Shown here: positions 21,000 to 32,509 of the stretch, one piece after another
How the letters are laid out: every line of letters starts with the position of its first letter
Position numbering within the stretch: position 1 is the first letter of the stretch
Assembly: GCA_047967505.1 (NCBI GenBank)
Contig: CM106541.1
Length of the DNA: 64,000 nt
Direction: 5' to 3' (one strand)
Origin: Dipteris shenzhenensis
Lineage: Eukaryota; Polypodiophyta; Polypodiopsida; Gleicheniales
Made by a program: the position numbers and the translations under genes
The notes under the pieces: model-generated
Databases searched by the model: none
What the model was told of the DNA's origin: nothing
What the model saw: the letters and a program-made list of their open reading frames with translations, nothing else

Positions 21000-23460
21000 G
21001 CCCATTTGTCTCAAGGTACTTGAAGATGATCCTCCCTGAGAGGTGGTTTAACATGTGAAGCATGCCTATTGCCTTTCGGTGTCTAAGTTTGCATTGGAAC
21101 AAATACATTAGCATAAGTTCGAAGAACCATGGTCTTTTGAGAGTTTGTTAGCATGACTCTATATTTTTGTCTTGTAAGGATTGAGTCAAAATTATCACTA
21201 TCCTCTACGATATTATTAATTGTACGCAATCTATTGGTTGGGGAAGCGTTCTTCACCTAAAAGGGAAAATGCTATGCATTACATCTTCATGGCTCTCTCT
21301 TAGGGAGCCTTGAGTAAATATATAAAGACAAAAGAGCACTGTATAAGATTCGATGCCTTTTCCTTTAAGGGGTCTTACCTCTTGCCCTTTCAAGACTTGA
21401 GAATGTACATTGACTAAGTTGCTATTAGGTCTAAACTTTATCTAGGAAGCATGGTATATAGACATAATTCAAGATAGCTTTCATAAAGGCTCTTGGACAT
21501 AGTATAAAGAGGTGAAATATATCACAGATTACTTAAGCATATCATTACATAGATTGAAGATACCTTGACATGCTTACAAATACAAGAGGCTAAAGATCCA
21601 TTCATACCTTTTTAAACCTAGCCCTTGGATGCATACAATGTTACTATGAGCATGTGGTAATGCTTGGATCTATCAATTGGCAAGAATTGTCAAGCAACTA
21701 TAGCATGTTCATTGGGGCATGAATGTTGGATCCAATGATTGCCCCTCTCTTGTTCATGATCTAGCCAATTAATGAGCTAGTTAGCTCATTCAAGCATCCA
21801 CCTTACTTCCTTTGTAGTTACTATATATAGATGGATTGGCTAATAGGAGAGCATTGGACACTTCTTTCCTCACAAATATGTCCAATAGCGCTTCCTTTGG
21901 AGTGTATTTTGAGGCAAGCCATCTCCTTCAAGGCCTTGTATACTTCCTTCATTACATGTAGGGTGTTTACTTATTCAAATGTGCTAAATCTTTCTCTTCT
22001 CATTTTGTGAGGATAACCACACAGTATGACACATAGAATCAAAGAACATTGTGGGGGTAAAATGTTATGGAAATTTCTTAAAGAAATTTTTATTCTATCT
22101 ATAATTTCTTCTCAAGTCTTTTACTCATTGGAAGAAATGAGCAATTGTTGAAGTATAAGTGAAGAAAAGTGGGACACTTAAAGCTCACAAACCTAGATGA
22201 TGACATGGAGTGCACTGCACCCTATGTTGCAAAATTTTTAAGAAATGAAAAAGTCAACACATTATTTCATCGATGTGATCTATTAACATGACTCCCACTC
22301 CTTTTATTTGGTACCTTTGAGTTGCAATATTTCATCCACTTGATCAAGTAGCTATCCTCTTGCTTGCTATTGCACGCCTTAAGTAATCTTCCCAAGCTTG
22401 TAGGTGCACATTTTTAGGGTATGTTTCTTCTAATTTAGTCCTCAAACCACTCATATCATCTTTAAAGTTAACAAATATAGTGATAGTGTGCACTGTGGCT
22501 TTTGAACATTTTAGGGTTCCTTGTCAAGCTACCCATCAATTTATCAAAAGATCCTAGAAATCAAGTGGATTTTGGCATAGTTGAGAATGTAGAGAATAAT
22601 ATTCATCTATAGCTCCTTAGTTGCACATTTAATATATTTTGTTGGATCATTTTTTCACCTGTATGTTTACTCTTTGAGAGGTTTGGTTTGTTCTTGGTTT
22701 CTCTTTAAAAAGTTCTAGATCCATAGATTCTCCATTCAAACTAAATTCCTATTGAAAATCACTCAAATCATCACCCCAAACTGCTTGTTGATAATCTTTG
22801 TAGTTTATTATTAAATCCCTTATAGACATAATCTTCTAGCTCTACTTGAAATTTTATCTAGAATATGGAGGATGGTTATGGCAATGGAGGTGATTGTGAT
22901 GGGTATTCATATGCTTGTTAATAATGTTCCTGGGGATTGAACAAGGACTTGCAGAAGAGGATCTCAATGCCAAAATGGGCACTACCCCAATGCTAGATCC
23001 ACCCTATAAGGTTGTTAACCAAGATACTAGAAGAGGATTTATGTAGGTGTCACAATCCTCTCAAAGAGGTATTTCACATGCACACGGGAAAAAACGTTAG
23101 TCACATGTCCAGAATGGAACTTTGTCATTAATGTTCATGACTACGTTGAGTGGAAATGCAAGTATTGTGGAATACAAAAATCAGGGGGAGAACCTCGCAT
23201 AAGGGGTCACTTGCTTGGTGACTCAAGAAAGAACATTCAGCATTGTGCTACCCTAGGAGCTGCTACACATAAGCTCACACCTTGACAGAGAAGTTGCAAT
23301 CTTTAGGAAAAATCCCAAGAAGATAAATTTTGGAAAGTCAAGGTGTAAGTGGAATAGAGGTCTAGAAGCACACACGGTGACGGAAGTACAAGTGTTGCAG
23401 GCTCCCATGCTAGAACTCCTTGTCTGGACACTAGCATGCAAGATAGATCTCCACCTATAT
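21000..23460. other. No assignable feature
   Basis: AT-rich DNA without frames over about 60 codons that show motifs. No LTR pair, tandem array or splice-structured gene was recognised. Confidence 0.5.
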
Positions 23461-23467
23461 ACCCAAC

Positions 23468-23790
23468 ATGAGTTCTCTCATCAAGTGCACATGGGACTTT
23501 GGTCTACACATGATAGGCTTTCCTACCATGTGCCTCTTCATGGCATGGATGCCTACTTATAAAGAAGTCAATTTAAGGGGGTGGTACAATCACTTTATTA
23601 ATGTATATCATGACATATATTCCACATTCCAAAATTATTTCTCTCATCAAGTGGGAAATGGGGACATGGCCCATGCATGATAGGTTTCCCTATCATGTGC
23701 TTCCTAGGAGCATGGCCGCCGATTAGTGGTGGGGAAGTCACTTTAAGGAGATGGAGTTTCACAGTGACGTTTTTTAAATAGGGTAAATCC
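23468..23790. repeat. Degenerate two-copy repeat, about 168-bp period
   Basis: TCTCTCATCAAGTG...CATGATAGG.TTTCC...ATCATGTGC...GGCATGG...GCC recurs at about 23473 and 23641. Each block is followed by similar AAGTCA.TTTAAGG.GATGG sequence. The copies are diverged by substitutions and indels. Confidence 0.55.
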
Positions 23791-24005
23791 ACATAAAATG
23801 TGTGAAGAATTTACTTGATAAATTTCCTTTATTTCCTAAAGAAAATCTTTCCCTTCCACACTAAGGTGGAGGATCTCCTTACTTTGCATACCTTAGAGAG
23901 GCTACCCACCATCAACCAAGTGATGAAATGAGAGAGAGCGAGGAAAGGGAGAAGAAACTTAGCTACTTGTAGAAGGCCAAGGTTATGAGTTGGTTAACTC
24001 CATTC

Positions 24006-24382
24006 TATTGAGGAATATGGTTGCATGAGCACATAATTAGAGGCAAAGATATGGTGTAGGAATGCATTAAAGTAGCCACCTTAGGATGTGGACTACATGA
24101 TGTGAACATGTGGGTCAAGGACATCCACAAGGAGAGATGTGGATCATAGGATCCCACAAGTGTTGACTATTCTAAAGGCTCTCTCTAGATATGAAGCCTA
24201 TCATGTACTACTGATAATATATGCACATACACTCAAGAATTTGTTTATGAGTCCAAGCTAATCTATCTTGGAACCTGATTGACTTGAGATACATGTCATG
24301 AGCACTCTCTTCATCATGTTTCCACATAGGTTCCATCCACCTTAGAGCACTCTATAGATCTTGAGGCATGCACGTTTTAACA
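24006..24382 (+). repeat. 5' LTR of the small non-autonomous element
   Basis: This 377-bp LTR shares long identical blocks with 26492-26855, for example GTGTTGACTATTCTAAAGGC and ATGTTTCCACATAGGTTCCA. It contains about 13 extra bp (GTGGGTCAAGG region near 24110). A promoter-like CTCTAGATATGAAGCC here reads CTCTATATAAGAAGCC in the right LTR, so the TATA box is broken in this copy. Confidence 0.85.
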
Positions 24383-24394
24383 TGGTGTCAGAGC
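24383..24394 (+). other. Primer-binding site
   Basis: TGGTGTCAGAGC directly after the LTR. It differs by one base (G for A) from the standard initiator-tRNA-Met-complementary TGGTATCAGAGC. Confidence 0.75.
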
Positions 24395-26339
24395 ATAGGT
24401 TTAGCTCTCCTAGTTTATCTCATTAGTAGTTCACTAGGATTGATCCCATTTCTAGATTAGTTTCAGAATGTAAGATTAGTTTTAGAATTCGAGAGTTCTT
24501 TTAAGGTCTCATTGACATTCGTTCTTAGGGGGAGAGAGAGAGAGATAATCTATCTAGACAAAGCCTCCCTAAGTTCTACATGCAACTAGGTGCCTTGCAG
24601 ACCCAATTGATGACAAAGGCAAGAGGCAGAGAATCAGATGACATAAGAGACAACAACAGAAGGCACGAGCACTCAACACTAATAGAGTAACTAAGGCCAA
24701 GCAAGCCTTTACACTTGCAATAGCCCACAAGCTTAGCAACATAGCCAACAACAATGATTGCCTTGAACAGATGCAAGTCAAAGCTACAACTACAAGCTCT
24801 TGGTTTCAGCACCTCCAACAGTAGGCGAATAGTGTTCTTCACTTTGCGCTCCGACAAATGGCTCCATTTCCCACAATGAAAGCAATAGATGACTAGAATC
24901 AACACAAGGTAGCATCCCATGAAGGCCTCTATGACGGATTCAATTGGCTCTCCAACATATAAACTCCATGAGCCCACGCTCTAGCTTTGGCTTCCTACTC
25001 CAATTGCATCGACTTCCAACTTCAACGACTCTAGCAATGAGGCATCCAGCCTCTACAGTTGACCTTTCCAAAGCTAAATACCAGAGGCACCAGCGCTCCT
25101 CCAGTGAGAACTAGCGCTAAGCAAGGAGATCATCAAGCAATGCCAACCTCCTACAATCTAAGAAGTAGTGTAGCAAATGACACGATCAACTCTTAGAAAA
25201 TCTGGCCAACTAGCAGTGTTTTCGACCTTCAACATAGTCTCCAATTCAACGTGACTCTAACTCCTGAGTAGGGACCACTCAGCGATGACCATAGGTGCAA
25301 TGGCCTCCCACATCAACACAACTAGCACCAGCAATGACTCCTGCAGGTGCCTTTGATGCCCAAGCAACTCTACACTAATAGTGGAGACTAATTCCCACTC
25401 CAACAACAAGCAGCAAATGGCGACCTTGAGCCTGCTGCACACGGCAAGCAACCAGCAATAGCCCGCAAGCCCAAACTCTATAAGCAGTGCATATTTGGCA
25501 CCTTTGCCAGCCCTAGATGACCTGTAGACAATAGAGGCTAAACCTCTTGTCAGTATAGAAGAGGACATGGTCGATATTGAGAGCTGCTCACTAGAAGAGA
25601 CTCCGGTTGAGATTGCATTAGAGGGAGAAACCTTCTGCATTGGATTGAGAAACCTTCTGTAAAACTTTTGCATTTTCTTCTTCTAAGGTGTAGGACCTTA
25701 GGAAACATGGCAGATAATAACTAAGCAGGGTTAGTTAGAAGTACCCTTGGTTAAGTTTGTGGTCACACTAAGGTTAGTTCAACCTTACCTTGTCAATGGT
25801 CAAGTAACCCACAATAACCATGGTTAGGGTTAGTTAAATGCCACTTCACTATAGTGCCACATAAGCATAGAGTCCCTTACTAACCGTAGTTTGGAATGCT
25901 GCATGTGAATCCATGTCCCACATCATCAATTGCCTCTCTTCTTCATAAAAATTTGACAAGCCATAACTTGCAATCCAAGAAGAATTCGCACGTGCTCCAA
26001 AAAGGAAAAGTGATCACCTTTTTGAGCTCTATGTAGCTATCAAGTTAGAATCATTGTATGCGATTAGAAATTGCCATTGAAGCAAAATGAAGCGCATGGT
26101 AAGACCTTTGCAACAAATGATAAAGTAATGCATGTATGCAAAAAGCATGCCAAAAGCACAAGTGCATGAGATGACCATAGCACAAACCATGGCATCCCAC
26201 ACATAAATCATTAAGGCACAAAAAGCATCATACATCAAGATACATCAAGCAAAGAAGAGACGCCATCGACAACATTGAGAAGCAAAATCCTTTTCACCTT
26301 TAGCCTATATTCTTGTAATCAAACCTTACCACCTGCAAG

Positions 26340-26491
26340 TAGCCATGCAAGCACTCAAGGGAGGTATTGACATGTAAAAAGCACACTTGACCACCTTAAG
26401 TAGCAAGGTATGAACTAAGGGGAGGTGATGGATTTGTAACTCACATATGACCACCTTGCAGTAGGCAATGGATCATGGCACCAAGGGGAGG
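26340..26491 (+). repeat. Triplicated purine-tract segment ending in the polypurine tract
   Basis: Three related blocks, CTCAAGGGAGGTATTGACAT, CTAAGGGGAGGTGATGG and CCAAGGGGAGGTGTTGCGG, occur about 60-75 nt apart, each followed by a GACCACCTT.AGTAG-type stretch. Only the last abuts the LTR. The extra copies are potential decoy polypurine tracts produced by local duplication. Confidence 0.6.
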
Positions 26492-26855
26492 TGTTGCGGA
26501 ATATGGCACCATGAGCACATAATTAGAGGCAAAGGTATGGTGTAGGAATGTATTAAAGTAGCTACCCTAGGATGTGGACTACATGATGTGAAGATACATC
26601 CACAAAGAGAGATGTGGATCAGAGGATCTCACAAGTGTTGACTATTCTAAAGGCTCTCTCTATATAAGAAGCCTATCATGTATTGTTGATAATATATACA
26701 CATACACTCAAGATTCTATTTATGAGTCCAAGCTAATCTATCTTAGAACCTAATTGACTTGAGGTAGATGTCATGAGCACTCTCTTCATCATGTTTCCAC
26801 ATAGGTTCCATCCACCTTAGCACTCCATAGATCCTGAGGCATGCATGTTTTAACA
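26492..26855 (+). repeat. 3' LTR of the small non-autonomous element
   Basis: A 364-bp LTR beginning TGTTGCGGAATATGG and ending GTTTTAACA. It keeps an intact CTCTATATAAGAAGCC TATA-box region near 26657. It aligns along its whole length with 24006-24382. Confidence 0.85.
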
Positions 26856-26859
26856 CGTT

Positions 26860-27230
26860 CATGCCATCTCCATTCTCACATTATGGGAGAAAAATGTTTG
26901 GTTCATCCCATGCCATCTTGATGACCCACTTCCTTGTGTCCATACATCAACAAAAGAGTTAGAAACTACTCAAATGCACAAGACCTTTTGTCCTTTTGTT
27001 ATCAAACAGGGCTAGATCAATGGATTGCCATAGTGATCTATGCAATTGACTATACTAGTAGTTTTGATTTTGTCAAGTGATAGATGGAAGATGAGGTAAC
27101 CATTTATAAGGCGACTTTAAGCTCTTAATGAGTGAAGAGATTTCTTGATTGATTTTCTATTTATCCAGAGTGACCAGCTAGTTGGTCAACATTTATTGAT
27201 GGATGCAGAAGCACAATGAAAAAGCAACAG
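26860..27230. other. No assignable feature
   Basis: A short spacer between the LTR element and the gag-like duplication. No motifs seen. Confidence 0.5.
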
Positions 27231-27520
27231 TAAGTGTGATGGAACTACACCTGAGAATCCACTAACGGAGGATGGTGCCGATCCTAATGGTGACCCAAGA
27301 AGAATCTGAGGTCAAAATCCTAGAAGATGAATCAACGGGAATATTAATTGAGTGAATTGAATTCAATAAGAATCAATCACTGATTACCATTCCATCTCTC
27401 TCAAATAATCAAGGGGGAAAATGAACAATTGCCACCAGATATCCTAGCACTTGAAGAGTTTGGAAACCAGGTCGCGAAATATTTTGGACTACAAGCGAAG
27501 GCATAGTTGTGAACAACACA

Positions 27521-28909
27521 AACAAAGACAAAGTATCAGACAAAAGATCCAAGGAAAAAGAAGTAGATTTGGACCAAGAATATAAATACAAAGACGAAGA
27601 ACCGGATGAAATATTTGAGGAAAAAGAAGTAGATTCGGACCAAGAATCTGAAGATGAAGACAACCCGATGGGAATATAGAAGGAATTTGGATAGAGAATT
27701 GGAGCAACAAGACACATTCTATACTCTGCCTAACAATCCAAGGGATGAAGAGAAAGTCTTGTCACAACCATGATCCCTAACTTCATTAGGATCAATACCT
27801 CCGTCGCCAAGACGAATGGCGCACCCACAAGTGGGAAGACTAAAGTGCAAATTCTTGGAATTCTAAGGTCAAAACAAAGATGATCCAAATACCCATGTAG
27901 CTTAATTCAAAGCTGGATGGCAAGCCAGTAGTTTTGACACTCTATTCGGAGATCTCGAGAGGCTACAACAGTTTGTAGGTACACTTGTAGGAGAGGCAAT
28001 GCGCTGGTTCATCATGTAATGAGTGGGTCATTTCCACACATATGATGAGCTCAAGGAGAAATTCTTGGAGAGTCTTTAGAAAGAGAAAACCCCCAATGAC
28101 CTTTAGGAACAACCTAAAAGAATTGAAGTAGAAAAAGCTGGTTATAAAATACCACACCCAGTAGTTTTGAACCTGAATGCAAGATTGGCCCAAGAAGAAA
28201 GACCCACCTCTAAAACAAACCAACAATCCGTAGCATAGTGGGAGGCTTGACATTGCTAGTAGGTGTGAATGGGTTCAACACCCTAAGAGACTTAGCCAAA
28301 AGATGTAAAAGATGCGTACGAACAACAAGAAAGAAGAATAAAAAGAGCAAGATAGATTTTGGCGATGGTTCCAAGGTGAGTTTGGAAGATTCAGACTGTA
28401 GTGAGTTTGAGCCATAAGAAGTGGAGTCTGATAGTGATTTAGACATTGACTTAAAAAATCAAAAGATAAAGAAGAAAATGAAGCAGCAAAGAAGACTAAA
28501 AAGGAAGAAAAGAAGGTAAAGAATGAGAAAGCAAAGTCTAATAAGGCTGCTTCCACATCCTTGAATCTCGAGAAGCTCATGGGGAAGAAGTTGCAAAAAT
28601 TGGGAGCAAGTCAGAATTGTCCACAATTTTAGTGTGGAATAAGAATCACCCGATGGAGGTATGTTGGTACAACACCAATGCCCACATTAATCCACCCCAA
28701 TAGTCACAACAAAATCCAATCAAAACATGTGCCAATGCAGTGGCCATTGGGGCGAATGTAGCAAAGGCTGCCCAACAACAACAACAACAACAAAGGAATT
28801 GGGGATAACAATGAAACTAGAACTAACAAGGCAATTGGATCAACAACGAACTCAATGGAGATTTGATGCTAAAGAATGTAGGTACTGTGCTAGTACCGAT
28901 GGCTATCGG
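27521..28909 (+). pseudogene. Ty3/gypsy gag-like segment, copy 1 of tandem duplication
   Basis: The plus strand reads, with stops, a gag capsid-like pattern: FKAGWQASSFDTLFGDLERL, GEAMRWFIM and HTYDELKEKFLESL, matching the retrotransposon gag layout (x-AxxWF followed by a W/Y-x-EL-x-x-x-FL helix). An acidic/basic KED-rich stretch (KEKEVD, DQESED) is predicted on both sides. It ends with CRYCASTDGYRH, the start of a CxxC...H zinc knuckle whose final Cys is cut off at the duplication joint. Many stops make it non-functional. The same 1389-bp unit follows immediately. Confidence 0.6.
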
Positions 28910-30147
28910 CACAAAGACAAAGTACCAGACAAAAGATGCAAGGAAAAAAAAGTAGATTTGGACCAAGAATCTAAATACAAAGATGAAGAACCGGATGAAA
29001 GATCCAAGGAAAAAGAAGTAGATTTAGACCAAGAATCTGAAGATGAAGACAACCCAATGGGAGTATAGAAGGAATTTGGATAGAGAATTGGAGCAACAAG
29101 ACACATTTTGTACTTTGCCTAACAATCCAAGGGACGAAGAGAAAGTGTTGGCACAACCACGATCCCTAACTTCATTAGCATCAATACCTCCGTCGCCAAG
29201 ATGAATGGTGCACCCATAGGTGGGAAGACTAAAGTGCAAATTCTTGGAATTCTAAGGTCAAGACAAAGATGATCCAAATAACCATGTAGCTTAATTCAAA
29301 GCTGGATGCCAAGCCAGTAGTTTTGACACTCTATTTGGAGATCTGGAGAGGCTACAACAATTTGTAGGTACACTTGCCAGAAAGGCAATGCGTTGGTTCA
29401 TCATGTAAGGAGTGGGTCATTTCCACACATATGATGAGCTCAAGGAGAAATTCTTGGAGAGTCTTCAGAAAGAGAAAACCCCCAATGACCTTTAGGAACA
29501 AGCTAAAATAATTGAAGTAGGAAAAGCTGGTTATAGCAGTTTTGAACCTGAATGCAAGATTGGCCCAAGAAGAAAGACCCATCTCTGAAACAAACCAACA
29601 ATCTGTAGCATAGTGGGAGGCTTGACATTGCTAGCAGGTGTGAATGGGTTTAACACCCTAATAGACTTGGCCAAAAGATGTAAAAAATGTGTATGAACAA
29701 CAAGAAAGAAGAATAAAAAGAGCGAGATAGATTTTGATGACGGTTCCAAGGTGAGTTTGGAAGATTCAGACTGTAGTGAGTTTGAGTTAAGAAGTGAAGA
29801 GTCTGATAGTGATTTAGACACTGACTCAAAAAATCAAAAGACGAAGAAGAAAATGAAGCAGCAAAGAAGACTAAAAAGGAAGAAAAGAAGGCAAAGAATG
29901 AGAAAGCAAAGTCTAATAAGGCTACTTCCACATCCTTGAATCTCGAGAAGCTCATGGGAAAGAAGTTCTAGAAATTGGGGGCAAGCCAGAATTGTCCACA
30001 ATTTTAGTGTGGAATAAGAATCGCCTGACGGAGGTATGTTGGTACAACACCAATGCCCACATTAATCCACCCCAATAGTCACAACAAACCCAATCAAGAC
30101 ATGTGCCAATGCGGTGGCCATTGGGGCGAATGTAGCAAAGGCTGCCC

Positions 30148-30182
<35 letters not shown>

Positions 30183-30410
30183 AGGAATTGGGGATAACAA
30201 TGAAACTAGAACTAACAGGGCAACTGGATCAACAACGAACTCGGTGGAGATTTGATGCTAAAGAATGTAGGTACTGTGCTAGTACCAATGGCTATCGACA
30301 CAGACCTAATTGTCCCTTATGGGTGAAGCATCATGTCAAAAGAGGAATCCCAATTATCCAGTATGGCCTCGATGTATGTTTTTTGACTCTTGTGCATGGC
30401 GGGTGGTGAA
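28910..30410 (+). pseudogene. Ty3/gypsy gag-like segment, copy 2, with complete zinc knuckle
   Basis: The second unit of the tandem duplication begins at the AAGACAAAGTACCAGACAAA match. It keeps the same gag motifs (THARKAMRWFIM-like helix, YDELKEKFLESL) and the same stops. Here the repeat runs through to its natural end: CRYCASTNGYRHRPNC, a CxxC-x7-H-x3-C knuckle variant, followed by PLWVKHHVKRG. An (AAC)n tract inside the unit is 7 triplets in copy 1 and about 12 in copy 2 (30148-30183). Confidence 0.6.
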
Positions 30411-32130
30411 AAAATAAGGAAACTTTCATTCCCAACCATGCAAATGATATCCGATAGGCATAAAACTTTCCATGGGATTTAAAGTGGATGATATTGAGGC
30501 TCCTAAAAAGTATCATACTCATCCGAAACTCGCATTCTCGAATGAGACACTACGATGCATGTTTTTTTACCCTTGTGTGTGGTGAAAAACAAGGAAAAAT
30601 GCATCCTCAACATGCAATTGATATCCAATGGGAATAATACTTTGCACATGCCTCAAAGTGGGTGATATCGACTCCTGTGCAAAGTATATTTCCAATCAAA
30701 GACTTGCATATTTGAATGAGATACCCCGATGCATGTTTTTAGACCCTTGTGCATGATGTGGTGAAAAATAAGAAAAATTGCATCCCTGGACATGCAAGCA
30801 ATATCTGATGGGCATGATTATTTTTGTGAACCTTAAAGTGGGTGAAATTGAGGCTCTTAAAAATTATTGTTTCCGTTTGAAACAAACACTTTCAAACGAG
30901 ACACCTCTATGCATGTTTTTTTACCCTTTGTGCATGACAGATGGTGAAAAAACAAGGGAAAATGCACCCTTGACCATGCAAATGAGATCTGGTGGGCATG
31001 TTAGGTGATATTCAGGCTTGTGCAATGTATCATGCTCAGTGGAGGCTCACATGTAATGCATAATTTTTGACCCTTGTGCATGGGTGGTAAAAGAACAAGG
31101 AAAAATGCATCCCCGACCATGCAAATGATATTTGAAAAGCCTTAGAAAGTGCCTTAAAGTGGGTGATATCAAGGCCCTTTTTAAGCCTTACACCCATCCG
31201 AGAATCGCATGTTTGAAAGAGGTACACCCGATGTGTGTTTTTTACTCTTGTGCATGATAGGTGGTGAAAAATAAGGAAAAATGCATCCCAACCATAAAGG
31301 ATATCTGATGCATAGGAGACTCACAGGTTTGAATGAGACACCTTGATGCATGATTTTTGACCGTTGTGCATGACATGTGGTGAGAGAAAAGAAAAAATGT
31401 ATCACCGATGTTAAAAATGATATCCGATGGAAAACATACTTTGTACAGACCTTAAACTGGGTGAGATTGAGGCCCACCACCCGCAAAGTATTTTGCCCAT
31501 CAAAGGCTTTCACATTCAAATGAGTCGCCATGACGCATGGTTTTTGGACCTTGTGCATGACAATGGTGTGAGAAACAAGAAAATGCATCCCTAACCATGC
31601 AATCAATATCCAAATCGAGAAGATTCCTTATAAGGGCCTTAGAGTGGGTGATATTGAGCTTGGGCTAATTACCATGCCCATCAGAGACTCGAGTGTTTGA
31701 ATGAGACACCCTGATGTGCATTTTTTTACCCTTATGCATGACGAGTAGTGGAAAAACAAGGAAAAAGGCACACCTAACCATGAAAATGACATTTGATGGA
31801 CACGATAATTTGCATAAGACCTTAAGAAGGTGATATTGAGGGCCACACAAGTACTATCATGCCCATCCAAGACTCATGTTTCAATTAGATAGTCGGATGC
31901 ATGAATTTTATAGTTGGGCATGAAAAATGGTGAAAAATAAGAAAAATTGCATCCCTAACCAAGAAAAGGATATCCAATGGGAACAACACTTTCCATGAGA
32001 CTTAAAGAGGGTGACATTAAGGCTCATGAAAAGTAGTGTGCCCATAAAAGACTTGCAGGTTTGAATGAGACACCCTAATGCCTGGTTTTTGACCCTTATG
32101 CATGACAAGTGATGATTCCCTTAGCAAACT
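30360..32130. repeat. Tandem satellite-like array, about 11 units of roughly 115-190 bp
   Basis: The phrase GATGCATGTTTTTTGACCCTTGTGCATGAC recurs in variant form at about 30370, 30555, 30731, 30907, 31054, 31230, 31345, 31532, 31712, 31900 and 32078. Each unit continues with GGTGAAAAACAAGGAAAAAT, GCATCCC.ACCATGCAAATGA, an AAAGTGGGTGATAT stretch and a CATGCCCATC.GAGACTC block before the next unit. Unit length varies (115 to 187 bp), so copies have lost parts. Copies are clearly diverged, indicating an old array. No transposon ends are visible. Confidence 0.85.
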
Positions 32131-32151
32131 AAGCATATAGGAGGAATGCCC

Positions 32152-32509
32152 TGTGAAGAGAGTGGGAGAGAAGTAAGGAGTCTCACTTGTAGCTTTCTCA
32201 CATACACAAAGGGGGAATACACACAAAGGTGGAGGTTGAAAACAGTTTTCCTCTTCTTAGTTGTGAAAGCCAAAAGAACTCTCTCTTAGTACAAAAGGAA
32301 TAGGTGAACCCTATATGTGGGTCTCAAACCGAACTCAGCTAACTAATGTGGCATACTAACTGAGCCACTAACTAGGGTACGTAAAGATAGCTGTCATCCA
32401 GCTATTATTCATGGGCGGTGTACCAACCGCATCTGCAGCTAACAAGTCGGTGACATAAATGCACAATGGTCACCCTAGCATATCACGAGTGGAGCTCGAT
32501 ATCTCAACA
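32152..32509 (-). repeat. 3' LTR of the TGCCC copia element
   Basis: 358 bp, starting TGTTGAGATATCGAGCTCC and ending ...TCTCTTCACA on the minus strand. Intact and uninterrupted. Confidence 0.9.

Larger units (their letters stand above)
24006..26855 (+). mobile_element. Small non-autonomous LTR retrotransposon (about 2.85 kb)
   Basis: Two similar LTRs (24006-24382 and 26492-26855) bracket a 2.1-kb interior. The interior begins exactly with a TGGTGTCAGAGC primer-binding site and ends with a purine tract (AAGGGGAGG) abutting the right LTR. Both LTRs end in ...GTTTTAACA. The right one starts TGTTGCGG and the left has decayed to TATTGAGG. Flanks are CATTC on the left and CGTTC on the right, a 5-bp target duplication with one change. 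Neither strand of the interior encodes a recognisable gag, protease, integrase or reverse transcriptase; the minus-strand frames at 24576-24977 and 25257-25673 show no domain. Mobilisation in trans by a copia-like element is inferred from the primer-binding site. It is larger than classical TRIMs and smaller than LARDs. Confidence 0.85.

Noticed and set aside
24576-25673. Minus-strand frames of 133 and 138 residues
   Set aside because: They lie antisense inside the non-autonomous LTR element and are rich in Leu/Ser/Cys without any domain.
30360-32130. CRISPR-like array
   Set aside because: Units are long and diverged, spacers are not unique and the context is plant nuclear DNA. It is a satellite-like tandem repeat.
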